From Cerioporus squamosus (lineage: Eukaryota > Basidiomycota > Agaricomycetes > Polyporales > Polyporaceae): a DNA stretch of 64,000 nt. A program made the position numbers and the translations under genes. The stretch lies in assembly GCA_022592435.1 (NCBI GenBank), contig JABYQS010000060.1, forward strand, positions 124,001 through 188,000, given 5' to 3'. Shown here one piece after another: positions 1 to 11,514 of this stretch; positions within the stretch are counted from its first letter, which is position 1, and every line of letters starts with the position of its first letter. The notes beneath the pieces are model-generated. The model did not search any database. It was not told where the DNA came from and worked only from the letters and a program-made list of their open reading frames with translations.

Positions 1-9
1 GAGTTTACT

Positions 10-444
10 GTGAACGACGACTCCATGCACCTTATCGTGGCAACACTTAAGGAGATACTCCGCTTGCACCCGATCGTCAATCTGTATGTCCGGCTGTCAA
101 CCAGGGACGAGGCGCTGCCTCTGGCGTATCCTATGGTCAATTTCGACGGGGAGGTGGTGAGCGAAGTTCCGATTCCGAGTGGACAAACCTGTACCTTTCG
201 ATCTGGACGTACAACAGGTGTGGTACCGAAGTCACTCTTGGTTTTGAAGACCTCTGATGTTTCTTCAGCAGGCTGCTGCAGATTTGGGGCTGGACGCGCA
301 CGAGGTCAACCTTCCCGCTTCCTGGCGCAGGAGAAGATGGGCGAGACGTACGTCGACGTGACTTCGAACCTCATGACTTTCGAGGCTGGACTTCACGGTC
401 GCATCGGGTACTGTTCTCAGCATCTTCTTCCCCGGTTGCAGTGA
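10..444 (+). pseudogene. Cytochrome P450 C-terminal remnant
   Basis: This is the decayed C-terminal third of a fungal microsomal P450, cut by the window edge. The K-helix is readable (KEILRLHP, with the ExxR glutamate and arginine), followed by the usual aromatic and proline segments ending in VPIPSGQT. After about base 190 the conserved sequence jumps frame: YLSIWTYNRCGTEV is read in another frame, then LDAHEVN in a third, then PSRFLAQEKMGETYV back in the first. At the heme loop the order is LMTFEAGLHGRIGY, where family members have FxxGxRxCIG, so the cysteine that ligates heme is arginine. At least two frameshifts plus loss of the heme ligand make this non-functional. The family assignment is confident; the P450 subfamily is not. 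Confidence 0.8.
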
Positions 445-759
445 TTGACTTGCGTGCACTGCGCGCACTAGCTGGGAGGAGACGACCACGTTCAGCAGCC
501 TGCGCGTACTTCTATCGTCGGGGCAATCGAGGCTACTACGTTTTGTCAGCCCACCCACCATCTCTCCTTTTCCCCTAGTACCAGACTGTACCCACCCCTT
601 CCAACGGACCTCTACCCTTCCGGGTTCATCATCCTCTAGGTTGCCGACAGCTCATCATAGCCACGGCGCGGTGAACCCTCCGGAGCCTGACACCCCTTCG
701 CAAGATCTACCTGGCCGCCCTGCGGCCTCTCTTGCTACTCCCGCCGATGCGGATGCGGA

Positions 760-915
760 AGACGGCGGGTCATCTGGGGGCTCTACGGACATACATGTGC
801 GATACGCGCGACTTCAGCAAGAGGTCGCACGGCTCCGCGAGGAGCAGGAGTTGCCAGGAATCTTGTCCCCTGAGGCACTGCCCAAATACGAAGAAGTCAG
901 AGCGGCGTCGAGCAG
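760..915 (+). pseudogene. Fragment of membrane-protein cytoplasmic tail
   Basis: A short open stretch encodes YARLQQEVARLREEQ followed by EALPKYEEV. This matches the C-terminal coiled coil plus tyrosine motif of the two single-pass membrane proteins at 25.2-29.0 kb (LAALQEEVEKMRLEQ..PPRYDQA and VAALQEEVARLREQ..PPRYDEA). No signal peptide, ectodomain or membrane segment precedes it here, and the frame runs past the expected stop. I read it as a detached relic of that family. It could instead be the last exon of a gene whose upstream exons I cannot see, because the 446-760 sequence shows no recognisable coding part. Confidence 0.45.
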
Positions 916-955
916 GAGACCACGGAGGGCGTCCGCCAAGGATTCGAGGAGTTGA

Positions 956-1318
956 GACAGTCGGACCACATGTTCGCCGAATTTCTTCGTCTGCGTGTTT
1001 GCCAGCGTCAGCGAAGGAAGATGGAGCAGCTCTGCGGCCTGCCACGGCTGGACGTTGGCTGGATTGACTTCCGGTACGTGGTAGTACATATTATAAACTT
1101 GGGGTCAGGCATGTCGTACGGACATTCTGTATTGTACGTGTATACAAGATGTGGTTGCGGTAGATAAACATGAGGGTAGATACCGTAGGTAGAACCAGCA
1201 CAGCAGCACAGACGACATCATACAAGATCCACGTATCAGTACACGATAGCAGACGAAAGCAAGAGACATGGCTCGACATAACAGGTTCAAATGGCAGTGA
1301 CAACGGGCGAGATGCTCT
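956..1318. other. Intergenic, 3' flank of F-box gene
   Basis: No gene is recognisable. The stretch is more A/T-rich than its neighbours and probably holds the 3' untranslated region of the minus-strand F-box gene. Confidence 0.5.
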
Positions 1319-3019
1319 TCAGTACTCGAGGTACTCGATCTGCTCCAGGCGGCAGACCTTCTGCAGCTTCCACGGCGCACCCTCGAACGCCCTAACCATG
1401 GCGTACCCCGAGACGAGCTGCACCTTCCTCAACTTCAGGCAGAAGCGGTTCCATCCAATCAGGATGTCGCGCATCTCCTCCTCAATCGAGCCCCAAGAGG
1501 GATCAAACAGGCACGAGGAATACGCGGGCGTAAACCCGCCGTGCCCCGGGAGCCTATACATCTCGAGCGTGTGCAGGTCCGGCATTTGCGCCAGGCAATC
1601 TGGAGCCAGCGAAACGACGTAATTCTGCACGAAAACAACTTGCGTGAGTGCTATATAAGATCCGTGATTTCAACTTGAACGTACCTCGTCCGGGCCGATG
1701 CCGTCATAGACGACCTTCAGACGGCGAAGCTCCTTGAAGTGCAGCGACACCGCAGACGCAATCTCTGGATCCCAAGCTTTGACCTCCATAAGCAACATCT
1801 TGAGCCTCGGGCGTGCCCGCCCGATATCCGCCAGCGCCGTGAGGCCCTCGCGCCCTTTCAGCCCGCACTTGAGCAGCCCGAGAGCCTTCACGTCGCGCAC
1901 CGCAGCAACGAACCGTGCGGTCTCCAGCGGCGCAGCAAAGCGGTCGAGAGCAGGCGGTAGGACCTCCGGTGCGATCACCATCTGCGCAGGGGCAAAGAGC
2001 GGCGTCGACACCGTCTTCAGGTTCGGGGCCTGCGCACAGAAGTGGTAGAGGTGCGTGTCGGGGAAGGTCCCGTGGCCGCCGCCCCAGTTCGCCGGCTGGT
2101 TGGGCTCCCACGCGGCGACCGTGTACTCTCGAACGATGTAGACGTGCTCCATCGAGGCGGGCACGGTCCACCCGCGGGCCTGCGCGTCAGAAGCGTTGAA
2201 TACGAGTCGAAACACGTCTGCGGACGCGTCCACGGTGAGCGTCCTGAGATTGTGCGCGACGGCAAGCGAGAAGACCCGCGCGAGTGGGTCTGAGGGTGGT
2301 GCTGGGAGCGGTTGTGCCCACATCGCCCCGACGAGACCTGGGCCTGCATGAGCGCCTGGCAATGGAACGTGGACGACGGCGGGGAGGTTGGCTTGCGGGT
2401 TGTGTGTGCGCACTCTGAGCCCGGGACGGATGTTCAGCAGCGTCAGCTCGGTGATAGGGAGATGCTTGTTGTTAACGTCCTGGGCGGCCTTATGGTGGAA
2501 CATGCAAGAATCAAAACGCAGCGAGCGCAACTGGGGCAGTGCGTGGATGAGAGCGAAGTGCTCGCTGCGGATAGACATGTCGGTGAAAGTCAGGGAAGAG
2601 AGATTGGTGAACGTTCGGATGCGCATTAACAGGGCTCCTCGTAGCTGTCCTGGCGTGTAAATGGGTGTTTGGCTGTTGCCGCCGCCGCGTAGCCAGTCCT
2701 CCAACACGGCGGTGTACTCCCGGGTGTTGGGTTCGAGGCCGCCCAACCCGACCTCAAGAGAACGGACGAAATTCCCCATACCTTCGATCTTCTTCCATAC
2801 AGAGAGGTTCTGTGCGATGTGCATCACGTTCACCCAGACCAGGTCGCGATGGATAGCGCGTGCCGTGAGGTCACGAAACTTGCGGGACGTAACGCTGAGA
2901 CTGTGCAAGTCCGAGGAGCGTGGTACCTGCTGCAATATCTCCAACCATACCTCTGCAGGAATCTTCTCCGCCGCGGACAAGCCAGGATCGGTGTCCACTG
3001 TAGCCAGGCAGTAAGACAT
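1319..3019 (-). CDS. F-box protein with leucine-rich region
   Basis: Predicted substrate-recognition subunit of an SCF ubiquitin ligase. Two exons (3019-1685 and 1624-1319) are joined across a 60-base GT-AG intron in phase 0, giving about 546 residues. The N-terminal F-box lies at roughly residues 17-58 (AEKIPAEVWLEILQQVPR, then SVTSRKFRDL). Irregular leucine-rich segments follow (LTFTDMSIRS, LPQLRSLRFDSC, LTELTLLNI-like). The second exon continues in frame (NYVVSLAPDCLAQMPDLHTL), which supports the intron. I chose the ATG at 3019 because it lies just upstream of the F-box; an in-frame ATG 36 codons earlier would add a basic leader. The substrate is unknown. Such F-box/LRR genes are numerous and fast-evolving in basidiomycetes. 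No frame lesion was seen. Confidence 0.85.
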
Positions 3020-3385
3020 GGTGGAGGTCAGAGACAAAGGAAGGACTGTGTGAGCCTGCGTGCAAACGCGTCGCGGTCGCGTAAAAGCCATCGCGACGCG
3101 GCACTTTCCGGGCCGGTCTAATGTCACTACTTACATGGCGACCGCGCAACCATCATTCAACGAGTTGAGCTTGCGCGTGTACCAGGTACTACGTAGCAGC
3201 GAGGTTTGAACCTCCACAGCTGAAGTCGATATATGTAAGAGCAATGGGTAAGTGATCACAAGCTCTGCAGATTACCGGTCGCCATTTGCGCATTGGCAAA
3301 CTCGGACCTCGTCAAGTCGGTCGACTAGTTCCTTGAAGTATATTGCCTGTAGTTCGTACTAGCACTGACGACCCTCTGCAGATAG
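3020..3385. other. Intergenic, divergent promoter region
   Basis: Upstream region of the F-box gene. I see no coding sequence. A perfect GAGGTTTGAACCTC inverted repeat near 3204-3217 resembles a tRNA T-arm, but no acceptor or D-arm accompanies it. Confidence 0.4.
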
Positions 3386-3874
3386 GGCAAAGTCAAGTGC
3401 CTCGGTATCTCCGGATGCTCTACAGCAAGCTTGTGTGTACGTTGTCCATTGACAGTCCAGCACTCGCCCTTCACTCTCGGCATCGAGAAGATCGCGCTAC
3501 TGTCACACCGTCCCTCGTTACTCCGCCGAGAACTTCCCGAACATCTTGAACTCTGCGATGGGCTCGCTGCGCTCGGCAAGCAGTACAGAGCTACCGCTAC
3601 TCCCTCGCCGGGAGGACAATATCATCCCATTTTCCGACCTACAAGGATCAGAGCGAGTCTTCCCAGAATCGTGACACCACATGCTCGAAGAGATCCTGAC
3701 TACCATGCGCAGAGATTGAAGCAGAACCTCGCCGTACTCACCATCGAGCTTAGCCCAGAGGACGTCGAGCGGGTAGGCAAGATTGCCACTCCTCCGGACG
3801 CTACGCAAGGCAAACGCCACCTAGCCGACGTTTTGCAGTTGATCTTCGTGGGCACGCCTCCTCTTCGAGAGTGA
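3386..3874 (+). pseudogene. Aldo-keto reductase C-terminal remnant
   Basis: Conserved pieces of a fungal aldo-keto reductase of the pyridoxal-reductase-like type remain in order: GKVKCLGISGCSTASL, then VQHSPFTLGIEK, LCDGLAALGKQYRATA, RLKQNLAVLTIELSPEDV and PDATQGKRHLAD, ending shortly after. A splice-acceptor-like AG directly precedes the first block. The N-terminal half, with the Asp-Tyr-Lys-His active site, is absent. The segment between SPFTL and LCDGL and the LAWLLAQ helix are scrambled or deleted. The residual frame is open for about 162 codons but cannot make an enzyme. It is not a copy of the intact aldo-keto reductase at 51.8-53.9 kb, which belongs to a different (Kv-beta-like) branch. 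Confidence 0.75.
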
Positions 3875-6500
3875 GCAGGTGTCTTTCGGAGCCAAGATGG
3901 TAAGGATACGGGAACATACTTTGCACGCTGCGCCTCCCGCATCCCCGGATTCAACCATCTTCCTCGGCGCCGTCGTCGTATGAATCTCGGCAAGACCATG
4001 CCCATGTATCCGCCTTCCACACAGAAACAACGGACTGGTGGCGTTCCGGCTATTCGATATCTTCCAAGCAGAACGCGAAAAAACACAACTCCTCCAATTC
4101 CATCGCGGTGAGTTTAGCTCCATCATAGCTTCCTGGTATGTGGCGTGCCTGATTTCCTAGTGACAGCACCCTCCGAGCTCGGGGCCGAGGGGATTCGCTA
4201 CTGGCTACTATTGACAGGCCGATCGATTGTGCAACTTCAAAGCTTCACAAGGCCGCTCCACTTTTCCTACTTGACATCTGCGCTCTTCCTGCCTGCTAGT
4301 AAATGCTAAGCATGGTAGTGTATGTCGAACGATGGAAGATCGCTAATCCGCGCACAGCACGCCGTTGTGAAATGGGGATATCGCGTCGCGAATACGAAGA
4401 CAGACGTCGACATACGCAAATGCGGTACCAGGCGATGATCGAGTGAGTTCATTCACTTAGAGTCACCTGTCATTGACTGCACGCGGAGGCGCAAACTCAC
4501 GCGAGCAGGTTGCTTCTGTCTTTTGTGAGGTGCGCTCGGTCTGGGTCGGCCCATTCACCCGGTTCGCGCTCTGGTGCGTTCTGCCATCTCTACAGGCTTT
4601 CCAGGCCTGATATATTCAACTCTTCACTAACGCCACCGTACATTCAGCAGCAATTACCTCAGGCTGCAGGTCCTTTCACCGAACCACACAAGGTTCCCGT
4701 CGCCCCCGTTCCCTTGGAACCTACTTTTCACTTCCCACAATCCAGCTTGAGCCTCTCCAGCTTCTCTCCGAGTGTCGGATCGTTTTGCCCACTCAAGTTC
4801 AAAGTCCGGACTCCAAACCTACACTTTACTACTACAGCTCGAAGGTTCGCGTTCACGCTCGCACTGCGGGTGGCGCACTGGTACGCCTTCCGTTCAGATA
4901 AGCTGCCTCGTGCCCCATCTTCTCGGTTTCCCAGCTCTGCGGCGAAAAGTCTGGAGTCTCCCGCCTCCAGCCTTCCTGAGCGTTCGGCACGCTCGCTGCT
5001 CTCAGGCTCTGCCACGCTTTGAATGGGGCTGCAATGATCGGTCGACATGAATAACAGAATCATGGCAACAGCGTCCGCTGTCAACGGTGCCTATACGCGG
5101 TACCATATCCAGAGCGAGTCTATCACCTCGGCGACTTGGACGGTTGCCTAAGTCGCTGAACCGGCCGTGGACGTTGGACACCGTGTCCACCTTGGGCAAC
5201 CCGGTGGCTTTTTCTGTCTGTTGGCCGGGCACCCGGAACTTGTCGCGCCTTGTGGCAGGCACGGAGTGGTTTGTATGCAACAGCCATCCTGTGCCTGCGT
5301 ATGGCATGATGGAAGTGCCAGTCGCAACGTGCGGGGTTGTGCCATGCAGTCGAAGACCCACGTCGTCCGAGAGTCCGAGACGACCGCTGGGAGGTGATCG
5401 AAATGCCATTGTCTCGACAGGCCCGGGCGCTCGACATATGGAATAGCGGCGCGGCTTGGCGCACTCACAGTCTGCTCGGGAATGTTCTGAGGCCGTGTAT
5501 GTCTTCTGATCGAGGCGAGGGCAACATATGTTCAACACACTTCACCTCCGATTTCCAACCGCTACGTATTGTGTTCGGACTCAATGTTCACCCTTCAAAA
5601 GTGCAGCGCGGTAAGTGTGTACTCTGTCCCGATTCCTCTGCTAATTCATTCATTCCAGTTCGTATGTCCGGCACTACAATGAACAAGAAACTTCCACGGC
5701 GTTGGTCGCCCGCGATAGTCGCAGGCTGGACCACACCAGACTGGTACTGCTTCGCTGGTAAGTACGTTCATGCAGAAAAACATGACTTCGCTCTTTACGC
5801 CCCTCTTGGCGAGCCGACGTCCGGACGAGTCGTCGGTGCCAACCCGGAACATCATCTCCTCCATCGCACCAGTACTGCAATGTACGGCGGTCAGTTCCAA
5901 TGCGCCTTCGAAGCTTCCTTCGCGCTGCTACTTAGTGAACAGCCGTGCACTGCTGTCTCCGATTATCCATCGCTTCATCCTCCTTCTAGTGCGACCATGG
6001 AGCTCGCCTGCAGCTGCGTGATCTTCCTCGAGGCCCTGAGCCTGCAAGGCGCAAGTCAGAACAAGAAGCATCCGCATCTTCGACCGCCCGCTGCGCGCGA
6101 CCGCTCACGAGGGCGGCCACGACGCCACGGGACGCGCCCCGTGAGCACAAACGCGTTCCTTCTCCCGCCCTGCGTGCGCACGTCCGACGTCATCTATGAC
6201 CGTCGCGGTTACGAGGTTGTGCGTCGAGTCCGCTCGAAGGCGGGCCTACGCCGCTCAGGTGGTTTTGACAGGCGGCGGCAACCATCACGGTGGTCAGATT
6301 CGGTTTATCTCCGATAGAGATGTCGACGAGAGACTGTCGAGATGTTTAACGGCACGTTTGTGGACCCTGGTAGTTGTGTAGGCTCAAGAGTCGAGAGTAC
6401 CCGTCGCGACTGCAGTTGTAATCTGGACATATCGAGGACACATGGGCGGAGGTCTGAAGCTAGCAGGATACGCGACCGCACTCGAGCCGTCGTAGACGAG
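3875..6500. other. Gene-poor stretch, no recognisable product
   Basis: No family could be recognised on either strand. One feature is worth recording: a near-perfect fungal intron on the plus strand at 5611-5658, with donor GTAAGTGTG, a CTAAT branch site at 5641 and acceptor CATTCCAG. A long open frame crosses it (5337-6317) but reads as Arg/Ser/Pro-rich noise. A poorly conserved spliced gene or non-coding transcript is possible. Confidence 0.4.
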
Positions 6501-8812
6501 CGCAGGCAGAGTGGAGTCGACTTCTAGATCTCGAGTCTCGGCGCCATCTCATCATCCTCTGTGTCTCTTCACAACACACGCGGACGGTGGTCAAGAATGC
6601 AGAGCATCTATTGAAGAGAAGACCGTGGCCACCCTGAGACTCGAGCGGCCGCGGGCGGTATCTAACACGAACATGATCCAAACATCCAGAATGCAAACGT
6701 CAGAACGAGTGCTGATCGAACAAGAAGGCGGGGAGGTATGTGTGTGTGCATGTGTGACCGAGCTCGAGCAGCTCGGGGAGCAATAATGATATAACGAATC
6801 GCAGGGCGCGGTGGTATGCATGCATGTCTTTTTGGGATCCATTGCAAGCAAACAGGCGAGAGTTCTAGTACGCGGGAGAACGGGGCACGAGTGCGTAAAG
6901 CAGCAGGAGAGCAGTCGGGTAAACAAGGGGCAGGCTGGGACTGGGGACGAGGAGAACTGGGGAACAAATGGGGCACCTGGGGTCAACGTTCACCGAGGCC
7001 CCAAAACGGGGCTCGTACACCGTTGCAAATCAGGAACAAGTTCAACCTCGAGCTCGAACCTTGTCGCCCAGAAGGAGACAAAAGCACGATGGGGGCCGGG
7101 ACGATCTGGGGTACCGGTAACCGTGCAGCGTGCGGGGAGGCGCGGCCGTACGATCGAGATTCATCAGTACTGCGTGCCGCCGCATGCATCCCGAGCCTTA
7201 TGTAGCGGGAGGGTGCGCGGCCGCGCCACACTAGATAGTGGCGGGTGCCAAGCTGGGTCGTGGTCGGGACCTCCGACCAGCACGCACGCGTACGCTGACG
7301 AACGGGTTATGGGTGATGGGATATGGGATAGAGGATATGAGATGAGTAAGTATGTAGATGGTGGTGTCGCTAAGCGTACAAGACATTGCGTGACGGTGCG
7401 TAAATGAGCAAGACCAAAAGCTGGGGAGGACCGATAGCCAAGAGACATTTTGGACGAGACTTGGACGAGACGGGAACGAGACTTGATCTGAATCTGGATC
7501 TGAATGAGTATGTAAGCCAACAACCAGATTGCAGGGGAATGCAAGGAGCGGAGGGAGCAGCAGGCACGTCCACGTCCTGCTGCCGAGGGAATCCAACGAC
7601 GACGACGTATCGTACACGTACACGATCGCAGGGGCAAATGGGTAGACGGGTAGATGGCAGTGGGAGAGTGTGGATGGGAACGAGAACCAGGCACCAGAGA
7701 CATTTTCAGATGCGTGGACACGAAACGGGATGAGATGGGATGGGATGGGATGCAGGGAAGGGGAAGATATGTATGTGAAGGGGAACGGGGTGCTATGCGG
7801 GAGAGATGGGGCAGATGGAGCAGACGGAGCAGATGCGAGTATACGGGGAGGGTAACGGGAAGCGGGAAACGGGATACGGAGACCGTAACGGTGACTAACT
7901 CTACATATCGAATCCAAACGAGACGCTGCATATAGTCCGTGTATGCATGCCAGCGCTCGGGCCCGAAGGATGATGATGAGGACGAGGGAAACGGGTTGCA
8001 TGGAGACTCGAGGTAAGCACGCGGCGCGATGCGGACCGTTCATTTTCGGGAAGGCGGGGAGGAGCGGAGGGCGTTGCAGGAGGTTGAGGGTGAGAGTGGG
8101 GAGGGGGAAGGGGGGTACAGGTACAACAGCGAGGCGGCAGATATGAATAGATAGAGGCAATAGATGAGGGCGTTGCTCGACTGCCGGCATGGAGGAATTC
8201 CACAACGATTCGATGACTTGCGCTCGCTTGGCCTAACGCCGCAGCGACTCCGCATAGGGAAGTGGTCGCAGTCGTCTTCGCTGCCCAGCAGTCGAGATAG
8301 ATAGATGAGAGCAAAGGGAGGAGAGTCGATGTCGACGAGAACGTCCGTGACCAAATAGACAACAGGACATTTTGATCTTCATCGTCGGGTGCCAGCGAGC
8401 GTCGTCAGCTGACGTCGGGTGCAGCGCGGTACCAGCAATGGTGCACACGCCGTCCCGCGCCTGTCAGCGCGTCGACGCTACCGGGAAGCACACAGGTCCT
8501 GTGGCCCGGCTCACCGCGCCCGATTCACCGTATGTGCGCTGCAAGAACAACAGATCGTCAGCGTCGGCCAATTAAATCAGAGACCACAGACGGCGAAACG
8601 ACGACGAAGACGTAAACGAAGGCGACGGTAGGCAATGGTCCGACAATCCTCACCAACCCCCAGCGCGAGAGAACATCGCGGTTCGGATCCCGTCCCTCAT
8701 CCCCTTGTTATATCGCCCCACATGCGGACTATGCAGACCCCCTCCTCCCCATCTCGCACTTTACCCCGCCGACACCGCCGCGCGAGACGAAAACGAAGAA
8801 GACAACGGACGA
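6501..8812. other. Strand-asymmetric, purine-rich non-coding tract
   Basis: The plus strand is strongly purine-rich. It has short G-rich iterations, for example tandem GGGAT units around 7734-7751 and GGAGCAGAC-type units near 7808-7835. The minus strand is correspondingly C/T-rich and yields long but compositionally trivial open frames rich in Pro, Ser, His and Leu. The tract lies downstream of the minus-strand CBM21 gene and may include its 3' untranslated region. No gene is supported. Confidence 0.45.
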
Positions 8813-11514
8813 TTACTCACCTCCAACCATCCCCGCATCAGGCAGCCCAAAGCTAAACCCCGGGAACCCATACCCCGCATGCTGCCCAAACCCCACCTTC
8901 GACGTCGACGCGGGCGTCGGCGTCGTCTCCCCACTGCCAGTGCCGGTACCACTCCGCACCACCGCCGGCCCCGCAGAAGGCGTCGGCGTCGTCGCCGCCG
9001 ACCCGGCCGCAGCGGCGGGTGGGGTGCTTTGCGCGAAGCACCACTGCTTCAGCAGCGCCGCATAGCTCGGGTCGCTCGTGTCCACGCGCGCGTTTGCGTT
9101 CGCGGCCGCGTGCGGAGGGATGTTCAGCCCAAGCTCGCGCACCGCGTTCGTCAACGACGCGACCGACACCGCGGACGACGAGCTCGAAGAGGACGAGGAC
9201 GAGGAGGAACCGGACGGAGAGAGAGAAGGGGATGCCTGTGGGTCCGCAACGGGCGTGTCATCCGCGTCATCATCGTCAGAATCCGAGTCCGACGAGTCAT
9301 CGCTAACAGTCTCAACACGTACGCTTCCGCTCCTGCTTGCTGTTGCTGTTTCTGCTGAGGACACTTCGAGTCCGAGCGCCGACTTGCCTGGCCGCTCGGG
9401 GCTGCCTTCGCGTCGGGGGCTGGTGTTGCCGCTGGACGCGGGGCTACTCTCCTTGGACCGAGGCGGGCTCAAGAGCTGCGGGCGCGAGTACCCGAGCGTG
9501 CTGCCGCCGTCAAAGCCGAAGCCGTACGACATAGGGCCGAAGGACCTAGACGGGCCAGGGATGGTTGACAGCGGAGATAACGCGGGCGGGGAACCGGCAG
9601 AAGGGGAGGGTGGCCGGTTCCAGGTCGTCGACGTTGACAGGTCAGTCGAAGGTTCGAGTGCGGTCGCGGGGTGGCCCTGCACCATAGTTATGCGCGAGAT
9701 CAGTGCAGGTCTCGACGCGGTGGCATCCTCATCGTGTGCAGCCTTCTCGGCGTTGTGGGATTGCTCCTTCGGCTCGTCCGCATTGAGGCCGGCGTCCGTA
9801 GGGAGGCTGGCGCTGCGCATGCGAACTGTACCAGGGGGTGTCGTTGGCGGGGTGACCATCGAAGAGGAAGATGCTGTCGGCGCAACGTAGTTACTGAGAC
9901 TCAGCTTCTTCGACAGGTACGCTGCCGTGGGGGAGCCCATGCTCCTCCTCGTCATCTGATCGCGCTGCGTCTGCTCGCGCTCGGCGAACGAGGGGTTAAC
10001 AGGCGGGAAGGGCGACGACAGGCTCCTTGTGAGCTGTGGCGGGGCCGGCGCGAGTTGCCTCGTCGGCGGAGCGTAGGGAGCGGAGGCAGCACCGGTGGTG
10101 GGGGTGGTCTTCAGTGTCATGGGTGCGCTGAACGTCCGCTGCTGTGAGTGAGCGACGCCGATCGCCGGGGATGGCAATGGCGAAGCAGCTGCGCGCCGGA
10201 AGCCGACCCGGTAGTTCGCGCCGTCGTTGTTGTCCCACCACTCACCGCCGCATCCGGGGTTATAGCGCACGACGAGATAGAGGGTGCGATCCGCGAGCTT
10301 CGTCTCGTAGTCCTCCAGGCGGATCGTGAAGCTGTGCGGGGATCTGAGCCGGATGTCCATACACGGAGACCGACGATCTGTACGTACCTAAACCGATCCC
10401 ATGCGGGTCCCGCTTCCTTCTGCTCATCTTCTGTCGGCTGTCCGGTCGCGATGTTCCCAGCGAGGTCGCCCATGGTGCGGGCGCGGGGGAACGGAGGCGG
10501 GAGGCCGGGCAGGCTGACTACGTGCTTTCCCATGACCTCGCTCGTCGTTTGCCAGTCGTCGAGGGTGAAGCGGACGGCGACCGTCTTCTCGAAGGACATG
10601 TTGCGCACCAAGACCGTGCCGCGCAGAGTGGGCGGGCGCGTTCTGGGAAGCGAGAGCGTTTCGAGGAAAACATTGGCGTACGGGGACGGATTCGGCTTCG
10701 GAACCGGGTTCGTCCGCTCGGGACTGGGATCGAGTTCGTGGACAATCGTCGCGGACGTGGCGGAGGACACGCTGGAGCTAGAGAGGATGGGGAAGGGGAA
10801 GGAGCTTTCGGCTTCGGTCTCGGTCTCGGTCTCGTCACCGGAAGGCTTCGACACGGAAACAGGCTTTCCCGTGCGGTTGAAAACGCGGATGGTCTCCAAG
10901 CCCGAGTCCTTCTCGGCGAAGTGCACGTTCTTGTTCGTGCTGGGAGTCGACGGCGCGGACTGGGCACGCATGTGCTTGATGGGAAGGTCGGAGATGTTGG
11001 GCGAGGAGGACGAACCCTTCAAGGAGGACTTCAAGGGCTTCCCGTTCGACAGGATGATGGGAGTGGAGGGGGTGCGTGGAAGGGGGGACGAGCTCTTGGA
11101 CGTGTTCCTGGAGTGGGAGAGAGAGGGGAGGAATGGAGAAGGTCCATGTGGCGGGGAGGAGGGGGAGGAAGTGGGGAAGGGAACGGCTGTGGGAGGCTCG
11201 AGGGGCGGAATCTCGATGCGCGGGGGAGGCTCGACGGAGGGGGAGAACCGTCCGGCGTTCATGGAGAGGCGCAGAGAGTTGATGGGGGCATAGGGAGAGT
11301 AGGAGGGGTATACGGGACGGTCATCGTTGTCATCGTCGTTGTCGTTAATGTGGAAGACGGCCTTCTTGTTCAGACGGGGGAGCTGGCCGAGGGGGGCGAA
11401 GGCCCCGGGGCCTCGCTCGTCGGAGAAGTTGGAGGAGGAGCGGGTGCGACGGTGGCCAGAGGGACGGGTGGCAGTCGCAGTGGAGGCAGAATCGGAGGGG
11501 CCGGCGTAGGGCAT
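8813..11514 (-). CDS. CBM21 glycogen-targeting subunit of protein phosphatase 1
   Basis: Predicted regulatory subunit (Gac1/Pig1 type) that tethers PP1 to glycogen and steers glycogen synthase dephosphorylation. Exons 11514-10388 and 10331-8813 flank a 56-base intron and encode about 881 residues. The family block GKPLKSSLK lies at 158-166. A PP1-docking RVxF-type motif, KNVHF, lies at 195-199. The CBM21 domain spans about 278-420, split by the intron inside DRF-SFTIRLEDYETKL, and ends with GGEWWDNNDGANYRVGF, which holds the carbohydrate-binding tryptophans and asparagines. The remaining half is Ser/Pro-rich with an acidic SDSDSDDDD tract, probably disordered. The stop codon sits next to a strong GTGAGT, so a further 3' exon cannot be excluded. 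The frame is intact. Confidence 0.88.

Noticed and set aside
3200..3220. T-arm-like hairpin with GGTTTGAACC
   Set aside because: No acceptor stem, D-arm or anticodon arm can be paired with it.
3386..3874. Relic derived from the intact aldo-keto reductase at 51.8-53.9 kb
   Set aside because: Conserved strings differ (IELSPEDV and DATQGKRH against the Kv-beta-type C-terminus), so the two belong to different branches.
5337..6317. 326-codon open frame on the plus strand
   Set aside because: No recognisable domain, Arg/Ser/Pro composition, and a consensus intron lies inside it, so the literal frame is unlikely to be the product.
7231..8205. 324-codon open frame on the minus strand
   Set aside because: It is a by-product of a C/T-rich strand: Pro/Ser/His/Leu-rich, no family motif, and overlaps another long frame on the same strand.
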